Source: JABDJZ01 sp047611125 | Lineage (GTDB): Bacteria; Bacteroidota; Rhodothermia; Rhodothermales; UBA10348 | Direction of reading: 5' to 3' | Length of the DNA: 9,553 nucleotides | Assembly: GCA_047611125.1 (NCBI GenBank) | Contig: JBLFXH010000129.1 | Coordinates: 1 to 9,553 of the forward strand | Shown here: positions 5,414-9,553 of the stretch, piece after piece | Position numbering within the stretch: position 1 is the stretch's first letter | Layout: each line of letters opens with the position of its first letter | Position numbers and translations under genes: made by a program | Notes under the pieces: model-generated | The model's input: only the letters and a program-made list of their open reading frames with translations | Databases searched by the model: none | What the model was told of the DNA's origin: nothing

Positions 5414-7066
5414 GCCAAACTGCGGCGGATGTTCGAGGTGAAATTGGGTGCGCCGCTGAAATTCCAGCGCCGCATCTAGCAACAGGCCCTCGTCATAAAG
5501 GCGGCCCACCAGAGCGACTCCCGTGGGTAGCCTTACTTCCGGCCGGTCATCGGGTGAGCGATAACCGCTCTTCATGGTGATGACCGGATGACCCGTCAGA
5601 TTGGTGACCGACCCGTCCGCGCCACTCGGCGTCAGCAGCAGATCGAACTCCTGCATGAGCGTGTCCATGCGAGCAATCAACAGTGCCCGATGCCTGTTGG
5701 CCTGAATGTACTCGGCGGCCGGAATGAACCGGGACTGGCGCAACGAATTTGCGCGGGAACCGGATGACTGCCAAGACAGCTCCTCGTCCAGGTTCTCCTG
5801 AAGCAGTTCGTCGAAGACGGCTCCCGATTCGCCTCGAATAATGGTGGAGATCACGCCGCTCCAGCTGACCGGACCCGGCAGGGCGGCCGAGTCCACCTGA
5901 ACACCCATGTCGCGAAATATCTCAAGGGCAGCGCGGGCGTTGTTTCCGGTGTCTGTTGTGTCACTGTCCAGCGCGGCCTTCAGATAGCCGACGCGAATGG
6001 ACGACCAGTCTCGTTCGGAGCCGACGCGAAACGGGACTGCAACGGTTGAAGGATCCTCCGGATCAGTCCCTCGGATGGCATCAAACACGATGGCACAATC
6101 CAGGGCAGACCGGCACATCGGTCCGATCTTGTCCAGCGACCAGGAAAGCGTCATGGTCCCGGCCCGACTGACGAGCCCGTAGGTGGGGCGCAGCCCCGTT
6201 AGCCCATTGCGGGTGGACGGCGAAATGATGGAGCCCCAGGTCTCCGTCCCGATGGCAAAGGGAACGAGCCCGGCGGCCGTGGCCGAGCCCGGCCCTGCCG
6301 AAGACCCGCTCGCGCCGGTGGTGGTGTCCCAGGGGGTAACCGTTCGGCCGCCGAACCAGCGGTCGCCACTGGCCAGCTCACCGCTGACGAGCTTGGCTAG
6401 GAGCACTGCGCCTGAAGCGTCCAGTCTTTGTATGACAGCCGCCGTTCGATCAATGATCTGTTTTTGATACGGCCCGGCACCCCAGGTGGTGGGATAGCCA
6501 GGAACCGCCAAGAGATCCTTCGTTCCGTAGGGAACGCCATGGAGCGGGCCGCGCCAGTTCCCGGCCGAAATTTCCGCATCCGCGGTACGGGCCTTGGCCA
6601 TGGCCCGCTCAGTAGTCAGATTTACCACTGCTTTGAGGACGGGGTCATGTCTGGCGAGGCGCGCCAAGAAGTACTCGGTCAGCTGCACCGAAGTCACCTT
6701 CCGGTCTCTCAGGAGCGCTCCCAATTCCGCGACGCTGAGGAAGGCAAACTCCCCGTCTGCGGGGAGATCAACAGACTCGGGAAGCCCGAGGATCACGCGG
6801 TCCTCTCCCGCTGGCATCTGAAACCCCATGGGCCTGGGCTCAAACCAGAGCACCGGGGCCACGGAGTTGTCCAAGGGGTGTTCGCGAAGCTCTTCGAAGC
6901 TCCGGAGATTGCGCTCCAGATTTCGGCGCATCGTCCGCAGTTCTTCCTTGGTGAAGTCCAGGCCTGCCACCTTCTGGGCGCCCTGCACATCGCGCTTGGA
7001 GAACGGCCGCGAGGTCCCGCAGCCCGCTAGCATCAAGGCCACGGCAATGACTACGATTCGACTCAT
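5396..7066 (-). CDS. Amidase-signature family lipoprotein
   Basis: The product is 556 residues. Residues 1-16 form a lipoprotein signal with lipobox LAGC and lipid-modified C16, so it should be anchored on the outer side of the inner membrane or in the outer membrane. Residues 17 to about 108 form an extra N-terminal region that I do not recognise. The amidase-signature domain follows. Its expected Ser-cisSer-Lys triad is K183 (GVPYGTKD, 177-184), S255 (GASGSSAG, 251-258) and nucleophile S279 (GTETWGSIISPS, 273-284); the 24-residue spacing of S255 and S279 matches GatA and FAAH. TGLRPTYGLVSR (290-301) is also typical. Family members hydrolyse amide bonds. The lipid anchor argues against a GatA role, and the substrate is unknown. 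It starts with ATG four bases after the NFACT stop, without a clear Shine-Dalgarno, and overlaps uppP. The family usually has Gly at the position of W277. Confidence 0.9.
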   Translation of the reverse strand: MSRIVVIAVALMLAGCGTSRPFSKRDVQGAQKVAGLDFTKEELRTMRRNLERNLRSFEELREHPLDNSVAPVLWFEPRPMGFQMPAGEDRVILGLPESVDLPADGEFAFLSVAELGALLRDRKVTSVQLTEYFLARLARHDPVLKAVVNLTTERAMAKARTADAEISAGNWRGPLHGVPYGTKDLLAVPGYPTTWGAGPYQKQIIDRTAAVIQRLDASGAVLLAKLVSGELASGDRWFGGRTVTPWDTTTGASGSSAGPGSATAAGLVPFAIGTETWGSIISPSTRNGLTGLRPTYGLVSRAGTMTLSWSLDKIGPMCRSALDCAIVFDAIRGTDPEDPSTVAVPFRVGSERDWSSIRVGYLKAALDSDTTDTGNNARAALEIFRDMGVQVDSAALPGPVSWSGVISTIIRGESGAVFDELLQENLDEELSWQSSGSRANSLRQSRFIPAAEYIQANRHRALLIARMDTLMQEFDLLLTPSGADGSVTNLTGHPVITMKSGYRSPDDRPEVRLPTGVALVGRLYDEGLLLDAALEFQRRTQFHLEHPPQFGGETRH

Positions 7067-7070
7067 GTGA

Positions 7071-8735
7071 TCAGTTCGATTCTTTTGGGACTCGAGGCGT
7101 CACGATCAGGACCTCCTCCCGATCTACCAGCACGGCCCCCGGAAGGGCCTTGCGCGGGCTGCGAACATACTTCCTTTCCGTGACGATTACCGGGACCAGC
7201 TCGGAGCCACGAGCCTTGCTGTGCCACGCAGCAATGCCTGCCGCCTGATCCAGGACGGCCGGCGGCGGCATCGTCGTCTTGCTATCTCGTCGCAGGACGG
7301 TGTGCGACCCGGCCACGCCGCGGGCGTGCATCCAGAGATCGTGTTTCCTGGCGTGCTTGAAGGTGAGCTGATCATTTTGCTTGGCGTTTCGGCCTACCCA
7401 GACCACGTATCCCGAAGGCAGCGTATAGACTCTGAAGGGAATGCCATCCTTGGCTTTTCCTGACTTTCCTCTGATTCGCGCGATACCATCCGCGTGGGAT
7501 TTCAGGAATGCCTTCAGTCCCTTTCCATCCTCGACCGCGCGCACTTCTTCCAGGATGCCCGCAGTCTCCAGGGCCCACGCCCTGGCTTGCGTCACGCGGC
7601 GAGTGGCCTCCTCTCGGGCTCTGCGACTGCGGCGGGCTCTGTCGTAGTAGCGATTTGCGTTCTCGAGCCCAGACTGGGCGTCGTTCAGCGGAATGGTCAC
7701 GGATTCGCCAGCCCCAAAAAGGTCCGCCAGCACCACGGCCTCGCGTCCGGCCGAGGCCCCGGCCTCCGAGGCCATGAGCAGGTGTCCCCACTTCTCGTAT
7801 TGGTCCGCTCGGGACGGTCGGGTCAGTTCCTTTTCCATGGCGACGAGTCCCTGCCGCGCCCGGACCGCGGCCTGCTCGACAGCGGTCAAGAGGGGCTCGT
7901 AGCCCGTTCGGAATCCCTGCTCAGAAAGCGTTGCACGAACCAGAGCCCGAACGGCCGTGTCCACGCTTTCGAATAGCTGCGGCTCGCCCGGTGGTATTGA
8001 CAGCTCTATCAGCGAGAGCGTTATCGGCGTCCGCTCATCGCGGTAGAGAATTGGTGTCGGACTGTTCAAGTCTTCCCTGACGGAGTGCACCGCGACGGCC
8101 AGTTTCTCAAAGTCCTTCTGGGCGGCCAGGCTGGAATCTTCAATCGAAAGTCCGGCCCGCGCCACGGCCTCCTCCGCCAGCCAGCGATCGAAAAGGGGCA
8201 TCGCCCGAGTCAGGGCCTTTGACAGCATCTGCGCACCAGAGGGCCAGCGGGCTTCGATATCCTCCGCCGTCACGGGGTTTGGGGCTGGCCGGGACTCGGG
8301 TACAGATCGGAGGGCAGCCTTGGAGCGAAATGCTTCAATCAGCTCCCCCGCGGGATCGAGGACGAGGGCGTTCGCCGCCGATCCGAAGAGAAAAGAGCGC
8401 ATCGTTAGGCCGCCGTCAGTCCTCACGTCCAGGACCCTGTCCCGATCGGCGACGGCCACCCCTGTGATGGTCTGGCCGTATAGCGCTTTGAACAACGGCG
8501 TGGTGTTTTTGCGCGGCTTCCCCGCTCCTGGCTGCCGAAACGTGTACGAGAGGCCCGGCTTTACGCAAATGCGCAGGGAGACCTCCTCTCCGTCTTCGAA
8601 GCCAAGCAGAAGCGTCAACTCCTCAGCACTGGATGACCACGCCTCAAGGATCACCGACCCAATCAGGCTAGATTCCGATTCCGGATCTGCCCACTCAGAA
8701 GCGAGACTCCGGATGATGTAGTAGTTCAGCAGCAA
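7071..8735 (-). CDS. NFACT-domain protein, RqcH/FbpA-like
   Basis: The product is 554 residues. The NFACT-N domain begins at NYYIIRSLASEW (4-15), and DRDRVLDV (97-104) matches the family's Asp-Arg segment. A helix-hairpin-helix-like stretch (about 155-196) follows. VTIPLNDAQSG through NANRYYDRA (346-367) matches the conserved element at the start of the long coiled coil, about 350-405. The C-terminal NFACT-R domain (about 434-554) has GRN (448-450), DLWMH (466-470) and GSH (476-478). RqcH in Bacillus binds stalled 50S-peptidyl-tRNA complexes and adds alanine tails; older names call these proteins fibronectin-binding. A cytoplasmic ribosome or tRNA role is inferred here. The motif ELMGRHSN of canonical RqcH is FLFGSAAN (115-122), so tailing activity is uncertain. 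The start is TTG at 8735-8733, preceded by a weak GGTGAT (8747-8742). No ATG or GTG lies near the conserved N-terminus. It heads into the amidase gene with a 4-base gap. Confidence 0.87.
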   Translation of the reverse strand: MLLNYYIIRSLASEWADPESESSLIGSVILEAWSSSAEELTLLLGFEDGEEVSLRICVKPGLSYTFRQPGAGKPRKNTTPLFKALYGQTITGVAVADRDRVLDVRTDGGLTMRSFLFGSAANALVLDPAGELIEAFRSKAALRSVPESRPAPNPVTAEDIEARWPSGAQMLSKALTRAMPLFDRWLAEEAVARAGLSIEDSSLAAQKDFEKLAVAVHSVREDLNSPTPILYRDERTPITLSLIELSIPPGEPQLFESVDTAVRALVRATLSEQGFRTGYEPLLTAVEQAAVRARQGLVAMEKELTRPSRADQYEKWGHLLMASEAGASAGREAVVLADLFGAGESVTIPLNDAQSGLENANRYYDRARRSRRAREEATRRVTQARAWALETAGILEEVRAVEDGKGLKAFLKSHADGIARIRGKSGKAKDGIPFRVYTLPSGYVVWVGRNAKQNDQLTFKHARKHDLWMHARGVAGSHTVLRRDSKTTMPPPAVLDQAAGIAAWHSKARGSELVPVIVTERKYVRSPRKALPGAVLVDREEVLIVTPRVPKESN

Positions 8736-8771
8736 GACAGTATCACCGAGCCGTCGGCCGGTATGGGCGCC

Positions 8772-9101
8772 CTATTTCTTGGCGGGACGGGTGATGCTCT
8801 TTCCGCGGGAAGCGGCGACGGCCGACAACAGCCAGATCGCGACCCAACCTGCGGTCTCCCAATACCAGAAGTGGTAAAGAAAAATGGCCACGGTTGCCGC
8901 ATAGATCACGTGGTAGAACCAGTCCGGGACATCGTTCTGCTTGGGAGTCACCTCCCCAGCAAAGGCACCGAGCTTCAGAAGCAGCATTAACGGGGTATAA
9001 ACCCAGACCACCCATTGCGCCCAAGGCTGCCCGCCAAACGTGGCGAGGCCAATAATCACCACGGCGGCGATATCAATTATAACGTGTCGGACCCAGCCCA
9101 T
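8772..9101 (-). CDS. Small tryptophan-rich multi-pass membrane protein of unknown function
   Basis: The product is 109 residues, and I do not recognise a named family. Hydrophobic segments at about 6-22, 29-47, 62-80 and 84-98 suggest four membrane helices. The short tail SRGKSITRPAKK is basic, which favours a cytoplasmic C-terminus. Tryptophan is frequent (W3, W27, W30, W33, W61, W79, W81, W86, W90), and the third segment is aromatic-rich (IFLYHFWYWE, 73-82). There is no signal peptide or lipobox. It lies 36 bases before the NFACT gene and is the first gene of the apparent operon leading to uppP. It is divergent from the lipoprotein gene at 9146. The ATG at 9101-9099 has no strong Shine-Dalgarno. 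An overlapping frame at 8743-9024 lacks this membrane pattern and is taken as a shadow. Confidence is good that it is a real gene; the function is unknown. Confidence 0.75.
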   Translation of the reverse strand: MGWVRHVIIDIAAVVIIGLATFGGQPWAQWVVWVYTPLMLLLKLGAFAGEVTPKQNDVPDWFYHVIYAATVAIFLYHFWYWETAGWVAIWLLSAVAASRGKSITRPAKK

Positions 9102-9130
9102 TCGGAAATGCTTTCAAGTGACTGACAGTC

Positions 9131-9134
9131 GGAG
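9131..9134 (+). promoter_or_regulatory. Ribosome binding site of the plus-strand lipoprotein gene
   Basis: GGAG lies 11 bases before the ATG at 9146. The spacing is slightly long but usable. It supports the chosen start, after which a lipoprotein signal peptide begins at once. Confidence 0.5.
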
Positions 9135-9138
9135 TATA
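9133..9138 (-). promoter_or_regulatory. Candidate -10 box for the membrane protein-NFACT-amidase-uppP operon
   Basis: On the minus strand TATACT (9138-9133) matches TATAAT at five of six positions and would place transcription start about 25 bases before the ATG at 9101. No matching -35 is seen at 9156-9161, so support is weak. The 44-base divergent gap must serve both directions or be overlapped by promoters lying in the genes. Confidence 0.25.
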
Positions 9139-9145
9139 TACAGCC

Positions 9146-9553
9146 ATGCGCACTGGTGCGAACCTAATTAGCGGGCTGATTTTTTTCACGCTGGCAGTAG
9201 CACTGTCGGCGTGCGGTCTTTTTGGCGCCGGCGATAAGTCTGCCGAGCAGACAGCCGCGGGCAGATTGGACAGTGTTTCGCAGATTGCCCGTGCCGATTC
9301 GCTGTCCATGGTGGCGGTAGACTCGGTGTCCCCGGCGGCGATAGACTCGCTGACCACGGCGGCGGCAGACTCCCCGCCGGCCAACACCGCGTTGGCTGGA
9401 GTGGCCGCGGCAGCCAAGGTCACCCCCGGTCCTACCACGATTTCTGCGGACAGCTTGGCGCGGGCCGTGACGGCCCTGGTCCTGCAACAACTCCAAGGCC
9501 GACTCGCCGACACGGTTGTCGTCCGAATCGACACCGTGCGCGCTGCCTCGGCT
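9146..9553 (+). CDS. Putative lipoprotein with Asp-Ser repeats, partial at the window edge
   Basis: I translated 136 codons by hand from the ATG at 9146 to the right edge, with no stop. Residues 1-22 are a signal peptide (basic R2, hydrophobic 11-20) ending in lipobox LSAC with C23, so the protein should be lipid-anchored and exported. The mature start, GLFGAGDKSAEQ, is a flexible tether. Residues 47-78 are four 8-residue repeats, each with Asp-Ser at the same place (51-52, 59-60, 67-68, 75-76). A mostly Ala/Pro/Thr stretch follows, then a more structured segment ADSLARAVTALVLQQLQGRL (100-119) and TVVVRIDTV (121-129), which may begin the folded domain. I do not recognise the family from this part. 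It is divergent from the small membrane protein, 44 bases away. A 153-codon frame on the opposite strand (9073-9534) lacks a signal sequence and family features and is rejected. Confidence 0.8.
   Translation, partial: MRTGANLISGLIFFTLAVALSACGLFGAGDKSAEQTAAGRLDSVSQIARADSLSMVAVDSVSPAAIDSLTTAAADSPPANTALAGVAAAAKVTPGPTTISADSLARAVTALVLQQLQGRLADTVVVRIDTVRAASA
9284..9379 (+). repeat. Four degenerate 24-base tandem repeats coding for x-x-x-x-D-S-x-x
   Basis: Four consecutive 24-base units each encode eight residues with Asp-Ser at positions 5-6. The units are IARADSLS, MVAVDSVS, PAAIDSLT and TAAADSPP. The second to fourth also share GCG at codon 3 (units 2-4) and GAC-TCG or GAC-TCC at codons 5-6. This suggests duplication followed by drift in the surface linker of the lipoprotein. 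Confidence 0.6.

Noticed and set aside
6428..7030. 200-codon plus-strand frame opposite the amidase
   Set aside because: Antisense to the signal peptide and N-terminal half of a confident gene; no recognisable features.
7568..7585. 7-bp inverted repeat with 4-base loop in the NFACT gene
   Set aside because: Repeats of this length are expected by chance in several kilobases of GC-rich coding sequence.
9112..9140. TTTCAA and TATATA as a plus-strand promoter for the lipoprotein gene
   Set aside because: The -35 match is poor and the implied start site would fall at the ATG, leaving the GGAG ribosome site untranscribed.
9073..9534. 153-codon minus-strand frame opposite the lipoprotein gene
   Set aside because: Low-complexity Ala/Ser/Thr composition with no motif. 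The plus-strand frame has a ribosome site, signal peptide and lipobox, and this frame would overlap the start of the membrane-protein gene.
1..9553. Mobile element, defence system, CRISPR array, tRNA or riboswitch
   Set aside because: I looked for transposase or integrase motifs, evenly spaced direct repeats and long structured leaders and saw none. Every gap is 114 bases or less and the genes are chromosomal in type.

Overview
This 9,553-base stretch of roughly 55-60% GC is a dense bacterial chromosome segment. Eight genes are packed on the minus strand, and one partial gene on the plus strand faces away from them at the right edge. No stretch over about 115 bases lacks a gene. I see no rRNA, tRNA, CRISPR array, insertion sequence, integrase, phage gene or defence gene. 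The content is housekeeping and cell envelope, and it does not look like a mobile island.

The organism is probably Gram-negative. There are two lipoproteins with clear lipoboxes and a sigma-54-type response regulator. Several genes lack a recognisable Shine-Dalgarno sequence. The NFACT protein carries FLFGSAAN where the RqcH motif ELMGRHSN is expected, which I recall from Bacteroidota and Rhodothermota relatives. A member of the Bacteroidota/Rhodothermota is my best guess, at modest confidence, from memory of the families only.

Read in the direction of transcription (right to left), the layout is as follows. A small multi-pass membrane protein (9101-8772) is followed by an NFACT/RqcH-like protein (8735-7071), an amidase-signature lipoprotein (7066-5396) and undecaprenyl-diphosphatase UppP (5399-4590). 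These four are separated by 36, 4 and -4 bases and look like one operon. A 114-base gap then leads to an NtrC-type response regulator (4475-3003), an EcsC-family protein (2941-2126), the ribosome-assembly GTPase Der (2060-762) and the start of a family 17 glycoside hydrolase (718 to the left edge). Gaps in this second group are 61, 65 and 43 bases, so it may be a second transcription unit. At the right edge a plus-strand lipoprotein gene starts at 9146, only 44 bases from the divergent membrane-protein gene.

The genes touch ribosome biology (Der, the NFACT protein) and the envelope (UppP, the lipoprotein amidase, the EcsC-like protein, the small membrane protein), with a regulator in the middle. 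I found no convincing new multi-gene system. The strongest unexplained signal is in the DNA: the first 131 bases of der contain a perfect 14-bp inverted repeat with a 4-base loop and a perfect 11-bp inverted repeat with a 2-base centre. A further 9-bp inverted repeat lies just upstream of the gene. The coding inverted repeats arise without any insertion in the protein.
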